Positions 8,513 to 16,805 of a DNA stretch of 64,000 bases are shown here, in pieces. The notes under the pieces are model-generated. The model did not search any database, was not told the origin of the DNA, and worked only from the letters and a program-made list of their open reading frames with translations. The DNA comes from Candidatus Latescibacterota bacterium. Lineage in GTDB: Bacteria > Krumholzibacteriota > Krumholzibacteriia > WVZY01. The DNA is taken from positions 1 to 64,000 of the forward strand of contig WVZY01000003.1 in the NCBI GenBank assembly GCA_011772205.1. The letters run 5' to 3'. A program made the translations under genes and the position numbers. How positions within the stretch are numbered: the stretch's first letter is position 1; the number at the start of each line of letters is the position of its first letter.

Positions 8513-8549
8513 CCAAAAAAAGACCCACCATCCGTTGGATAGTGGGTCT
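8513..8549 (-). terminator. Trp attenuator terminator hairpin
   Basis: On the minus strand AGACCCACTATCC, a three-base loop and GGATGGTGGGTCT form a 13-pair stem with one mismatch, followed directly by seven Ts. This is a textbook intrinsic terminator placed between the leader peptide and trpF. Its left arm can instead pair with the antiterminator segment at 8601-8609. Confidence 0.9.
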
Positions 8550-8571
8550 CGCGTAAGAGAATTTTTCAGAT

Positions 8572-8688
8572 TCAATCACAACCGGGCGAACGCGCAGACG
8601 CCACTATCCCCATACCGGTGGGACACCAAAAACCCCACCAGTGTGCGGCATTGTGGACATTACGCATTGACATCGGTTGTCTTCCCAT
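8572..8688 (-). CDS. trpL: Trp operon leader peptide
   Basis: A 38-residue frame between the promoter at 8758-8786 and the terminator at 8513-8549. Near its middle it reads HWWGFW, with three Trp codons within five positions (8640-8626), the hallmark of a trp leader peptide. The stop lies 23 bases before the terminator stem. The likely start is ATG 8688 (about nine bases after TGGAG), but in-frame ATGs at 8673 (behind GGAAG) and 8667 are also possible; all keep the Trp codons. Its role is to sense charged tRNA-Trp: ribosome stalling at the Trp codons favours the antiterminator and read-through into trpF and the aro genes. No other function is expected for the peptide. Confidence 0.88.
   Translation of the reverse strand: MGRQPMSMRNVHNAAHWWGFWCPTGMGIVASARSPGCD
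8601..8642 (-). promoter_or_regulatory. Trp leader pause hairpin and antiterminator segment
   Basis: On the minus strand ACTGGTGGG (8642-8634), which contains the Trp codons, can pair with CCCACCGGT (8622-8614) to make the 1:2 hairpin. Further on, GGATAGTGG (8609-8601) is perfectly complementary to CCACTATCC in the left arm of the terminator (8545-8537), giving a nine-pair antiterminator. The two structures are mutually exclusive with the terminator, as in classical trp attenuation. Confidence 0.8.
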
Positions 8689-8757
8689 CACCCTGCGCTC
8701 CAGGTCGCCAGATTTATCATCTTTGATAAAAGCCTATTAGATGCCTATCTAGAGTTC

Positions 8758-8786
8758 ATTCTACTACAAATGAGAATCAGAGTCAA
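8758..8786 (-). promoter_or_regulatory. Promoter of the trp/aro operon
   Basis: TTGACT, a 17-base spacer and TAGAAT on the minus strand form a strong sigma-70-type promoter. The transcript would start near 8751, about 63 bases before the leader peptide start. No TrpR-like palindrome was recognised. Confidence 0.75.
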
Positions 8787-8952
8787 GGCGGAAACCTCGT
8801 CGTGCTCTTTCAATTCAATCGCCTGGAATCGAGCCGGCCATCGGTGAACTCCTCCATTGGGGAAAGCCCAGCTTTCTCAGCTCGTCCTCTGCGGAGATTG
8901 TCTCCGGCCGCAGGGTGGGATAAAGTCTCATTTCCTCGCAGCACCAAATGCG

Positions 8953-8981
8953 TTGCAAAATCGAACGATATCGGCTAAGAT
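8953..8981 (+). promoter_or_regulatory. Promoter of the dehydrogenase gene
   Basis: TTGCAA, 17 bases, TAAGAT. It is divergent from the trp/aro promoter and lies about 100 bases before the chosen start of the dehydrogenase gene. This also argues against starts upstream of about 8988. Confidence 0.5.
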
Positions 8982-9078
8982 GCTTTGGGTCGATTCTCAT
9001 CGTCGACCTTTTTACCGTAATGCAGACTCAATGCTAGAGAAACATAATGGTGTGTTTCTTGGAGGGAGGCGGATTATC

Positions 9079-10275
9079 GTGCCGTACGATGATGCAATCG
9101 AAAAAGCAAAAGCTCATTTCGAAAATCTTCTCCGCGGGCAGATCGAGCGCGTGGAGCGGATGAAAGCCGGGGAGGACTGGATCAACTACAGCACTCTCGA
9201 CGAGATCAAAGTCGGAATTCTTGGGGGAGATGGGATAGGGCCTTATATCGCCAAGCATTCCAGAAATATCCTCGAGTTTCTCCTCCAGAAGGAACTCGAG
9301 TTGGGGAAAGTTGCTTTCAATGACATTGAGGGATTGACGATCGAGAATCGGGCAGCGCACAACAAATCCATCCCGGATGATGTTCTCGAGGAGATCAAGA
9401 AGCATCACGTACTGTTGAAGGGCCCCACAACAACACCTCGAAAAGGTGATCCATGGCCGAATCTCGAGTCCTGCAACGTGGCGATGCGGCGTTACCTGGA
9501 TCTGTTTGCCAATGTGCGGCCGGTGAAAGTTCCCAGCGAAGGCATCGACTGGGTGTTTTTCCGTGAGAACACCGAAGGGGCTTATGTCCTGGGTAGTCAC
9601 GGCTTGAACGCAACAGAAGACATCGCGTTCGATTTCAAAGTGATCACCACGCAAGGAGCGGAACGGATCTGCCGACTGGCTTTCGAATATGCAAGAAGAA
9701 ACAAAATCAACCGGGTAACATGCGTCACCAAAGCGAATGTGGTAAAAACTACCGACGGGAAATTCCTGAGCGTTGCCCAGGAGATTGCCAAAGAGTATCC
9801 GGAGATCCAGTTCGATGATTGGTACATCGATATCATGACGGCTAAGCTCGTCGATACCAAGCGCCGCACGGACTTCAAGGTCTTCGTGCTCCCGAATCTC
9901 TACGGCGACATTCTCACCGATGAGGCGGCCGAGTTCCAGGGCGGTGTGGGAACAGCCGGAAGCGCGAACATCGGGAAACGCTACGCGATGTTCGAAGCGA
10001 TTCACGGCTCCGCGCCGCGGATGGTGAAAGAAGGGCGAGCAATATATGCCGATCCCTGCAGCATGATCCGGGCGGGTGCGATGCTGCTTCGCCACATTGG
10101 CTTCGAGGATCGGGCGAAGAAGCTCGAGATGGCGCTCGATATCTGCGGCAACCACGAGAAGAAAATGGTAATGACGGGCCGCGACACGGGTGCGACTGCG
10201 GAAGAGTATGTGCAGTATCTGATGGATACGATGAACAATCCCGCACTCGAGGAGAAGTGGAACAGCTATCAATAG
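9079..10275 (+). CDS. Isocitrate/isopropylmalate-family dehydrogenase, probably isocitrate dehydrogenase
   Basis: A 398-residue member of the beta-decarboxylating dehydrogenase family. It shows GILGGDGIGP, substrate-binding FFRENTEGAYVLGS, the catalytic Lys/Asp region VTKANVVKTTDGKF, metal-binding NLYGDILTDEAAEFQGGVGTA and EAIHGSAPRM. An N-terminal helical extension (about 50 residues, IEKAKAHFENLLRGQIERVERM) precedes the nucleotide fold. The start is taken as GTG 9079, about ten bases after GGAGGGAGG; an ATG at 9031 is less well supported. EGAYVLGSHG and the overall layout favour isocitrate over 3-isopropylmalate, but substrate and NAD/NADP choice cannot be fixed by eye. It is monocistronic, with its own promoter and terminator. 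Confidence 0.85.
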   Translation: MPYDDAIEKAKAHFENLLRGQIERVERMKAGEDWINYSTLDEIKVGILGGDGIGPYIAKHSRNILEFLLQKELELGKVAFNDIEGLTIENRAAHNKSIPDDVLEEIKKHHVLLKGPTTTPRKGDPWPNLESCNVAMRRYLDLFANVRPVKVPSEGIDWVFFRENTEGAYVLGSHGLNATEDIAFDFKVITTQGAERICRLAFEYARRNKINRVTCVTKANVVKTTDGKFLSVAQEIAKEYPEIQFDDWYIDIMTAKLVDTKRRTDFKVFVLPNLYGDILTDEAAEFQGGVGTAGSANIGKRYAMFEAIHGSAPRMVKEGRAIYADPCSMIRAGAMLLRHIGFEDRAKKLEMALDICGNHEKKMVMTGRDTGATAEEYVQYLMDTMNNPALEEKWNSYQ

Positions 10276-10327
10276 AAATGCTCGGGGGATGTTGTTAAGG
10301 CATCCCGTTCCTTCAAACCCTGAAGAT

Positions 10328-10365
10328 AATGGCGGAGCGAAATGAGACGCTCCGCCATTTTATTG
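10328..10365 (+). terminator. Terminator of the dehydrogenase gene
   Basis: AATGGCGGAGCG, an eight-base loop and CGCTCCGCCATT form a perfect 12-pair stem followed by TTATT. It lies between two convergent genes. Confidence 0.85.
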
Positions 10366-10422
10366 GCACCGTATCGGCGATGGCAGGCCACCCAATTGGC
10401 CGCATTCAAGTCTCTGTGACGA

Positions 10423-11286
10423 CTATTCCTGCAATCTCAGCAGGTCGCATGCATGATCGGCTTGCTGCTCGGCGTGTTCGCCGAGGAATATGTCGAGGCA
10501 TGCATCAGGAGGATCCGCCACCATGATCCCCACCTGGTGCGGCCCACCGCAGCACTCTTCGTGGCGGCAGCATTGCCGTTTCTCTCGCAGCAGCTCCCTC
10601 TGCTCCTCCGTGAGCACATTTTTTGCCTCGATCATCGAAGTGATCCGTTTGTATTTGATATTAACTTCGGCTTGAGCAATCGCTTCGAGCTGCCGCTTGA
10701 TCTCTCTGGGGCTCGGTTCTTCTGCGCTCAGGAGTTTTTTCAGCTGGAGCTTCTCTTTCTGGAGCGCTGCTTTGAGATCGATCATCTCCTGTTTCGTGTT
10801 GAAGGCGATATCTTTGAGCTTCGTCTTCTGCTCTTCGGAAAGCCCGAGCTCGCGTGCGTGTTCCAAGAACCGCCATGTAGCGAATCCTTTACCGTGATGA
10901 GCCTTTCTCCGGATGTGGCGGCGCTCGCGGACGAACTCCCGCTCGCCGCCTTCGTGGAGGATCCGGACTTTCGGGGGCGCGGCTTTACCCCGACCCTGGC
11001 CGAGCAATGGCCGGTAGAACTCATCCTTGGCCCACGGCTTGCCATGCCCTGCCGTTCCGCAGCAGCAACAACAGCAGCAGTGTTCGCACTGGTGGACGGG
11101 AACGGGTGGTTTGATTTCCGGACGCGCGGGACTGACCTCCGTTGGGGGTGAGGGGGGAGGCTTTTCTTTCTGGGCGATCCCCTGCTGGGGAGTCTCTTCG
11201 GGTGCGGCAAAGCACAAGCCCGCAAGCATCAATAAGAAGCCCAAGATAACTAGAGTGATGATCGGAAATAAGAATTTTGCTTTCAT
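10423..11286 (-). CDS. Spy/CpxP-like periplasmic protein with a polycysteine tract
   Basis: The 287-residue product starts with a signal peptide (MKAKFLFPIITLVILGF to LCFAAPEE), then a Pro-rich linker and the motif HQCEHCCCCCCCG, seven cysteines in a row plus two nearby histidines. The C-terminal half (about 135-240) is helical and has two LTXXQ-like motifs, LGLSEEQKTKLKDI and LTEEQRELLREK, the signature of Spy/CpxP/ZraP-type periplasmic chaperones and metal-responsive proteins. A further CCRHEECCGG follows the second motif. Metal (Zn or Cu) or redox binding is likely. The start follows GGGAGGAACA. It ends convergent to the dehydrogenase gene. The metal role is inferred from family and composition. 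Confidence 0.75.
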   Translation of the reverse strand: MKAKFLFPIITLVILGFLLMLAGLCFAAPEETPQQGIAQKEKPPPSPPTEVSPARPEIKPPVPVHQCEHCCCCCCCGTAGHGKPWAKDEFYRPLLGQGRGKAAPPKVRILHEGGEREFVRERRHIRRKAHHGKGFATWRFLEHARELGLSEEQKTKLKDIAFNTKQEMIDLKAALQKEKLQLKKLLSAEEPSPREIKRQLEAIAQAEVNIKYKRITSMIEAKNVLTEEQRELLREKRQCCRHEECCGGPHQVGIMVADPPDACLDIFLGEHAEQQADHACDLLRLQE

Positions 11287-11631
11287 TGTTCCTCCCTTGT
11301 TGCGGTGGCGCTGCCACCCTTACAATATGATGCTGATTGCATAAAACTTTCTGATCGCTCGGTTGCCTCCCCATTGCAGAGGAGCAAGTAGCGAAGGTGC
11401 GTTGAAAATAATAACGGATACCGATTGCATATACCTCCAACCGGACCCGCTTTATTCTACCGTCTATAGAGGATCGAGTTCCTCAAAATAATAAAAGGGT
11501 TTTATGCCCGAAATAGACTCAATAAGCACATACCTATTTGCTCTCATTGATCCACTCCCCGACCACTGGACTGCGATCGGTTCAAATACATTGGGTTGTC
11601 CCATTTTTGGCGTACGGCGCACTTGCGCTGG
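11287..11631. other. Intergenic region between divergent genes
   Basis: No coding frame worth reporting. It should hold the promoter of the polycysteine protein gene (reading left), for which no clear -35/-10 pair was found, and it ends at the promoter of the WYL regulator. Confidence 0.5.
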
Positions 11632-11660
11632 TTGAAAAAGTATCTATTACCGGATAAAAT
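11632..11660 (+). promoter_or_regulatory. Promoter of the WYL regulator gene
   Basis: TTGAAA, 17 bases, TAAAAT. The predicted start near 11667 leaves a leader of about 140 bases. Confidence 0.55.
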
Positions 11661-11806
11661 ACAGATAAAGACATTGATTCACAAATTGACTCGGTTGATG
11701 TCCTGAGCATCACCGATGTTCGCCGACCTTGCCACGAACGATTGGAGCGGATGACATTCGGCCGCCGTTCAATCCCCGTTGATACCCAAGGAAGGGAGGT
11801 GATGAA

Positions 11807-12778
11807 ATGTCCAAGAAAACCGCCTTTGATAGATATCTATGGTTCCACAAACAGGTGAAGCGTGGAAAGTATTCGAATGCTGGTGACATCGCCGATCGGT
11901 TCGATGTGAGTCAGAAAACTGCGCAGCGAGACATCCAGTTTGTTATCGAGCGGTTGGATGCACCGCTCCACTATGACTCGAGCCGCCATGGCTATTATTA
12001 CACGGACGATAGCTTTGAACTTCCTTCGATGTGGCTTCACAGAGACGAAGTCATCGCCTTTGCCCTCGCAAAGCGTCTTGCAGCAACAATACCCAGCCAG
12101 CAGATCAAAGCGGCACTACAGGATTTCCTGGAAAAAATCTCTATGCACTTTCCCTCAGCTGGGGAATTCGATCTCGACAATCTCGAGAAAAAAGTAACGC
12201 TCAAAAGTATCGAGTACTTCGGCGTGGATGAAGCGATATTCAATAAAGTGCTCCATGCATTGATCCCCCCGCGCACTCTTGAGATTGTCTATTGTTTACC
12301 ATTTAGAAGCGAAAGGACCGATCGGAGAATCGTTCCTCTTCACTTGCTCAATTACATGGGCGAGTGGCACATCATTGCGTATTGTGGGAAAATGCACAAG
12401 CTGCGGCACTTTATGCTCTCACGGGTAAGGCAGATAAGGTTTTCTGAACGAAGGCTTCCAGTGCCGGGGAATCTTCCCACAATAAAGGAATACATAGATA
12501 AACATTTCGGCGTATTCACCGGCAAGAGCCCGGTTGCTGTGAGTCTTCGCTTTTCGCCCCAGGCCTCTCGGCAGGTGAAGGAGCAGGTGTGGCATCCCGA
12601 TCAAAAGCTAAAATGGGATCGGGATGAGCGGCTCACCCTCACCATTCCGGTGAGCGATTTCCGGGAGGTCAAGAGGGAAGTGTTAAAGTACGGCGAGGAG
12701 GTGGAAGTGTTGAAGCCTGCGGCCCTCCGGCGGGAGGTCATGAGAGAGATCGAGCGGATGGGGGGGCTGTACCGCTGA
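11807..12778 (+). CDS. WYL-domain transcriptional regulator
   Basis: A 323-residue DNA-binding protein. The N-terminal HTH (about 1-65) has KYSNAGDIADRFDVSQKTAQRDIQFV, typical of DeoR-like winged helices in WYL regulators. The middle region (about 140-225) is the WYL domain, with IVPLHLLNYMGEWHIIAYCGK and LRHFMLSRVRQI. The C-terminal WCX-like extension closes the protein. Such proteins bind ligands, often nucleotides or nucleic acids, and regulate stress, DNA-damage or defence genes. The start at 11807 follows GGAAGGGAGGTGATGAA. There is no neighbouring defence system, so the target is unknown. Confidence 0.85.
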   Translation: MSKKTAFDRYLWFHKQVKRGKYSNAGDIADRFDVSQKTAQRDIQFVIERLDAPLHYDSSRHGYYYTDDSFELPSMWLHRDEVIAFALAKRLAATIPSQQIKAALQDFLEKISMHFPSAGEFDLDNLEKKVTLKSIEYFGVDEAIFNKVLHALIPPRTLEIVYCLPFRSERTDRRIVPLHLLNYMGEWHIIAYCGKMHKLRHFMLSRVRQIRFSERRLPVPGNLPTIKEYIDKHFGVFTGKSPVAVSLRFSPQASRQVKEQVWHPDQKLKWDRDERLTLTIPVSDFREVKREVLKYGEEVEVLKPAALRREVMREIERMGGLYR

Positions 12779-12828
12779 CCATTCGATTATCCTCAATTCG
12801 GCACATCATAAAGCGATTCACAATAGTA

Positions 12829-12920
12829 AGCCTGCCTTGGTCGCCTCGAGGCGATTTCCACAGCGCGCTATAACTTTAGACGCGCGCGAGGACCATGAGC
12901 CGAGGGGCGATCATGGCAGG
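12829..12920. repeat. Imperfect long inverted repeat between convergent genes
   Basis: GCCTGCCTTGGTCGCC at the left end pairs imperfectly with GGGCGATCATGGCAGGC at the right end, with about 45 bases between. It lies downstream of both the WYL gene and the S9 peptidase gene and may act as a shared terminator. The 14-mer GCCTGCCTTGGTCG recurs in another intergenic hairpin at 17972-17985. Confidence 0.5.
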
Positions 12921-12996
12921 CCGCTCAATGTATATTAAATGTACTCAAATTACCCTGAAGCGATTTTCGGACACTTGAAGGGTAAGTTCTGTCACC

Positions 12997-15105
12997 TCAC
13001 TGCACCCACTCGGCGATCCACTCGTGCACCGTTTTCCACCACAGTTCGGCGTTCTGAGGTTTGAGCACGAAATGGTTTTCATCAGGGAAATAGAGAAGCT
13101 TCGCCGGCACGCCCTGCCGTCTCAATGCGGTGAATACCTGCATCGCCTCGCCGAACGGGACGCGGTAATCGAGTTGGCCGTGCACGATCAGCATCGGCGT
13201 CTTGAAATTTTTCGCAAAAGTGTGAGGAGAAAATTTTGCGTATCCCTCGGGATTCTCCCAGGGAGTATTGCCGAGGTCCCATTCGGGAAACCAGAGTTCC
13301 TCAGTGGTACCGTACATGCTTGTTAAATTGTAGACACCGTCGTGGTTCACGAGACATTTGAAACGGTCCGTGTGACCTTCGATCCAGTTGATCATGTACC
13401 CGCCGTATGAAGCGCCCGCTGCGGCAATCCTATCGGGATCGATCATATCGCTGTATTCGGCGAGCACGTAATCGAGCCCTTTCATCAAATCCTCGTAAAC
13501 TTTTCCTCCCCAGTCCCGCGAGATTTCGTCCGTGAACTTCTGGCCGTACCCGGTACTCCCGCGTGGATTGATTGCCACTACCACGTAGCCTGGTGAGGCG
13601 AACATCTGGTAGTTCCATCTGAAATGAAACTCGTCTTCCCAAGCGCCTTGGGGACCACCATGAACGAGAAAGATCATGGGATACTTTGTCCCCTTTTTGA
13701 ATCCCGGTGGCTTGAGCAGCCAGCCGTGGACATCCGCGTTCTCGGCGCCTTTGAACCAGAATTCTTCGAGAGGGTTCATTTTGAGTGAAGCCAGGATCTC
13801 ATCGTTTATATGGGAAAGCATCTTTATTTTTTTGAATGATCGATCGGCGGCGAAGACCTCGTACGGCATCGAGGCGTTCTGTCTAACGAACGCCACTCGC
13901 TTTTTATCAGAACATATGCGTACCGATGCGATCGTCATCTTCTCCGTCAGCTGTTTTACTTTCCCGTTTTTCGCCTCGATCAGATAGACGGATATGTATC
14001 CCTGATCCTGACAAGTTACGTAGATATCTTTGCTGTTCGGCGACCAAGCAATACTCCCGACGGAGCGCCTGTATTTGTCGGCAAGCTCGATTCCAAGATC
14101 GTTGAACTCGTTTTTCTTCCTGTCGTACAGCATCAGCCGATATTGGTCGGCTTCAAATCCGGGCCGTGCCATTGCACGGTAGGCAATGTACCGTCCATTG
14201 GGCGAGTAAACAGGATGATTGTCGTTCGCAGGGTTGTTGGTCAGGCGTTTCGGCTTTTCTATTTCAGTACTCTCCCCTGTCTTTTTGGATAGAACGTCTT
14301 CGATCGACAAAAGCAGCAAGTCGTTGTTCGTGCTCCACGCGGGATTGGGATCCGTATTCGAAACAACGCAGAGCTCTTTGCCGTCGGGTGAGATCGCAAT
14401 GTCATGCCCGCTACCCAGAGCAAATGTCGGTACATCGTAGGAGACCGGCGTTAGATCCATGGGCTTGCCACCCTCGGAGGGAACGGCGAATACGTGCGAT
14501 CTTCTTTCGCCCCGCCAGTGATCCCAGTGACGGTACAATAGATCGGTAATGATTCTCGCCTTGACGGGACTCTTTTCCTTTTCTTCGATGCGCTTTGCAT
14601 TGCAATCGTCATCCGGGCAGTCGGGATACACTTTCGATGTAAACAAGATGTGCTTCCCATTGGGCGTCCACTGTGGATTCGAAGCACCTGTCGAGAGATG
14701 CGTAAGCTGCCAGGCCTCGCCGCCGTCCATCGGGAGCATCCACACCTGCGACTTCCCCGATCGAGATGAAGTGAAGGCGATGTTCCGTCCATCCGGTGAA
14801 AACCTAGGGTGGGAGTCACCTCCCGGGCTGTTCGTGAGCTTTATGGGCTCGGCGCCCTCCTCGAGGCCTTTTATCGGCACGAGGTAGATGTCGCTGTTGC
14901 TGTCGTTCGTCTCTTTGCTGTGCCAGGTAACCACGAAGGCTACGTGCTCCCCGTCCGGTGAAATCTGCGGGTCGGATATCCTGCCGAGTGAGAAGAATTC
15001 GTCGAAGGTGATCCCCTTCGACCACACATTCCCATTACCCGCGGCGATCAATATCATCATCGCGATTGCGCAAAAAAAGCTGATCCTGAAACGTTTCGGT
15101 CTCAT
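12997..15105 (-). CDS. Exported S9-family (prolyl oligopeptidase-like) peptidase
   Basis: A 702-residue serine peptidase with a signal peptide (MRPKRFRISFF to VWSKG). The N-terminal half is a beta-propeller of TolB/WD40-like blades, each with a variant of SPDGRNIAFTS (for example residues near 110, 310 and 370). The C-terminal alpha/beta-hydrolase domain carries the oxyanion segment FLVHGGPQGAWED, the nucleophile in GASYGGY (Ser about 566), the Asp in HGQLDYRVP (about 646) and the His in DENHFVL (about 678). This is the dipeptidyl/acylaminoacyl-peptidase type, probably periplasmic and scavenging oligopeptides. The start is ATG 15105 after AAAGGAGGAGAG rather than the longer frame from 15138. 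Confidence 0.9.
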   Translation of the reverse strand: MRPKRFRISFFCAIAMMILIAAGNGNVWSKGITFDEFFSLGRISDPQISPDGEHVAFVVTWHSKETNDSNSDIYLVPIKGLEEGAEPIKLTNSPGGDSHPRFSPDGRNIAFTSSRSGKSQVWMLPMDGGEAWQLTHLSTGASNPQWTPNGKHILFTSKVYPDCPDDDCNAKRIEEKEKSPVKARIITDLLYRHWDHWRGERRSHVFAVPSEGGKPMDLTPVSYDVPTFALGSGHDIAISPDGKELCVVSNTDPNPAWSTNNDLLLLSIEDVLSKKTGESTEIEKPKRLTNNPANDNHPVYSPNGRYIAYRAMARPGFEADQYRLMLYDRKKNEFNDLGIELADKYRRSVGSIAWSPNSKDIYVTCQDQGYISVYLIEAKNGKVKQLTEKMTIASVRICSDKKRVAFVRQNASMPYEVFAADRSFKKIKMLSHINDEILASLKMNPLEEFWFKGAENADVHGWLLKPPGFKKGTKYPMIFLVHGGPQGAWEDEFHFRWNYQMFASPGYVVVAINPRGSTGYGQKFTDEISRDWGGKVYEDLMKGLDYVLAEYSDMIDPDRIAAAGASYGGYMINWIEGHTDRFKCLVNHDGVYNLTSMYGTTEELWFPEWDLGNTPWENPEGYAKFSPHTFAKNFKTPMLIVHGQLDYRVPFGEAMQVFTALRRQGVPAKLLYFPDENHFVLKPQNAELWWKTVHEWIAEWVQ

Positions 15106-15410
15106 CTCTCCTCCTTTGAATTTTTTTCTGTTTAACACGGTTTCTCGTGGCTTTCAAGGGGCAATCTGATGTGCCTTGCGCGGTTGCCTTTGGGAAGCCC
15201 AACGAGTTAAGTGCCAGATCTTTTGTCACGTAAACACAGGCGTACCGAGAAAATTCACCGTGCCGTGTTTATTGCTCGAATCCGGACCTGCAGGGTCCGC
15301 GAAGCGAGCAGCCGGCTGGATAAGCGGATACATTGCACTTCCAATTGCCTCGTTTTTGCCGTATATTTCAGGTATCCCCACCCTCAGGTCCTTTCAGGAG
15401 GTTACTGGTC

Positions 15411-16655
15411 ATGTTCGGGCTGAAGCGATCATTCATCCACTATTTCCTTGTCCCGGCCCTGCTCCTCCCACTTGTGATGCTCGCGTTTTCGTGCAGTGAG
15501 CGGCCAACAATGGTGGGAGAACGGGCCGAGTCGCCCAGCGGCTTTTCCGGAAAAGGTGAAGTCGACCCGGATGCGGGCGACAGTTTTCTTCTCGGAACGG
15601 CGACCGATTCGACTATCGCCGAGGGTTATATCGCGGTATGGGCCTATAATCTCTCCTATGATGACACGGCCGGTGTCGTTTCTTTCGACGTGGAACTGGT
15701 GAACTACACCGACATGCCTATTCCAGCGCCAATTCATTTCGTCATCACGTGGATAATGCCGCGGGATATCGCCGTGATGGAGTTCGACGGCGTTTCGGGC
15801 GACGGCTTTCCTTTCTATGATTACAGCTCGAAGCTCGGGCCGGATAACGTGCTGGAGCCGCTGGAAAAAACCGAACCGGTAACTATGAAATTCCACACCG
15901 GAGAGCCGCGGTCGTTTAGTATCGGTTTTCGGATCGACCTTGGTATCGCTCCTGGGATGGGGACGATCGCCGGTGTCGTATTCAGGGATGACAACAGGAA
16001 CGGCGTGAGAGATCGGTGTGACAGGTGTGAGCCCGGAATTCCCGGCATCACGGTGACTCTCGAGGTGATGGGGGACGACGTTCCTGAAGTGATCTTTATC
16101 CGGCAGACGGACCGTGATGGGTACTTTGAGTTTTCGGGCTGCAAGGAGGGGCTCTACAAAGTCCGAGTGCATCCGGCACCCGAAATGTGGGAAATTACTT
16201 CACCGAATCCGCTGATCGTTACGCTCGTTAAAGGACCGGATGGGAAGGTTCAGAATTTCATGAACGCGAACTTTGGACTTTACCCGATAGGCGGTCCCCT
16301 TGAGCGCACGCTTTTTGGCCCAATCACCATAGGAACAATGACTCCCTATGGATCTCTTTTGGATTCGACGTTCGTAAATCCGCCTTCCATGTTGCCGATT
16401 GTGTACACATTTTTCCTGGAGGTACTGCTCCCGCCGATCATGGGGCCGTTCCCAATCATCGTAGATTCAGCGGCAGCGTGGATCAATGATGTGCAGGTGT
16501 TTGATTTCAGCGCGGAGCTTCCGGATACGGTGTTCATCGGCGAGCTGATTGAACTGCCGGAAGGGTTGATCCAACCCGATAACACCATCCGGTTGTATAC
16601 AAACGGGGGCGAATTCGCCGCATTACGGTTTCGCGTCTTCCGGGTGCCGTTTTAG
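15411..16655 (+). CDS. Lipoprotein with an SdrD-type B domain
   Basis: A 414-residue secreted protein. It has a signal peptide ending in the lipobox LAFSC, a beta-rich domain of unknown type, then (about residues 180-270) an SdrD/Cna-B-like fold with GVVFRDDNRNGVRDRCDRC, PGIPGITVTLE, QTDRDGYFEFSG and YKVRVHP. The DxNxNGxxD segment looks like a calcium-binding turn, and the CDRCEPG cysteines may form a disulphide. A further beta domain follows. The start is ATG 15411, nine bases after AGGAGG. The role is probably structural or surface-exposed; no enzyme motif is visible. It is divergent from the S9 peptidase gene. Confidence 0.75.
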   Translation: MFGLKRSFIHYFLVPALLLPLVMLAFSCSERPTMVGERAESPSGFSGKGEVDPDAGDSFLLGTATDSTIAEGYIAVWAYNLSYDDTAGVVSFDVELVNYTDMPIPAPIHFVITWIMPRDIAVMEFDGVSGDGFPFYDYSSKLGPDNVLEPLEKTEPVTMKFHTGEPRSFSIGFRIDLGIAPGMGTIAGVVFRDDNRNGVRDRCDRCEPGIPGITVTLEVMGDDVPEVIFIRQTDRDGYFEFSGCKEGLYKVRVHPAPEMWEITSPNPLIVTLVKGPDGKVQNFMNANFGLYPIGGPLERTLFGPITIGTMTPYGSLLDSTFVNPPSMLPIVYTFFLEVLLPPIMGPFPIIVDSAAAWINDVQVFDFSAELPDTVFIGELIELPEGLIQPDNTIRLYTNGGEFAALRFRVFRVPF

Positions 16656-16740
16656 GGGCGATATCCGGACCAGAATCAATTCTTGATGTGATGAATATGT
16701 GAAACGGGGAGCGGGTACCCCACGCAAAGGCTATATGAGA

Positions 16741-16777
16741 CGATCCCCGCCTCGATCAGACATCGAAGCGGGGATCG
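16741..16777. terminator. Bidirectional hairpin between convergent lipoprotein genes
   Basis: CGATCCCCGCCTCGAT and ATCGAAGCGGGGATCG form a 16-pair stem with one mismatch and a five-base loop. There is no long T run on either side, but its position between two gene ends suits a terminator. Confidence 0.65.
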
Positions 16778-16805
16778 CTCTTCATCGGCAGTATTATGAA
16801 TGATG

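Noticed and set aside
9034-10272. 412-codon open frame on the minus strand
   Set aside because: It is the complement of the dehydrogenase gene, which has unmistakable family motifs, a ribosome site and a promoter.
15178-15196. Sigma-54-like AGGCACATCAGATTGC before the S9 peptidase gene
   Set aside because: GG and GC are separated by 11 bases, not 10, which abolishes sigma-54 recognition.
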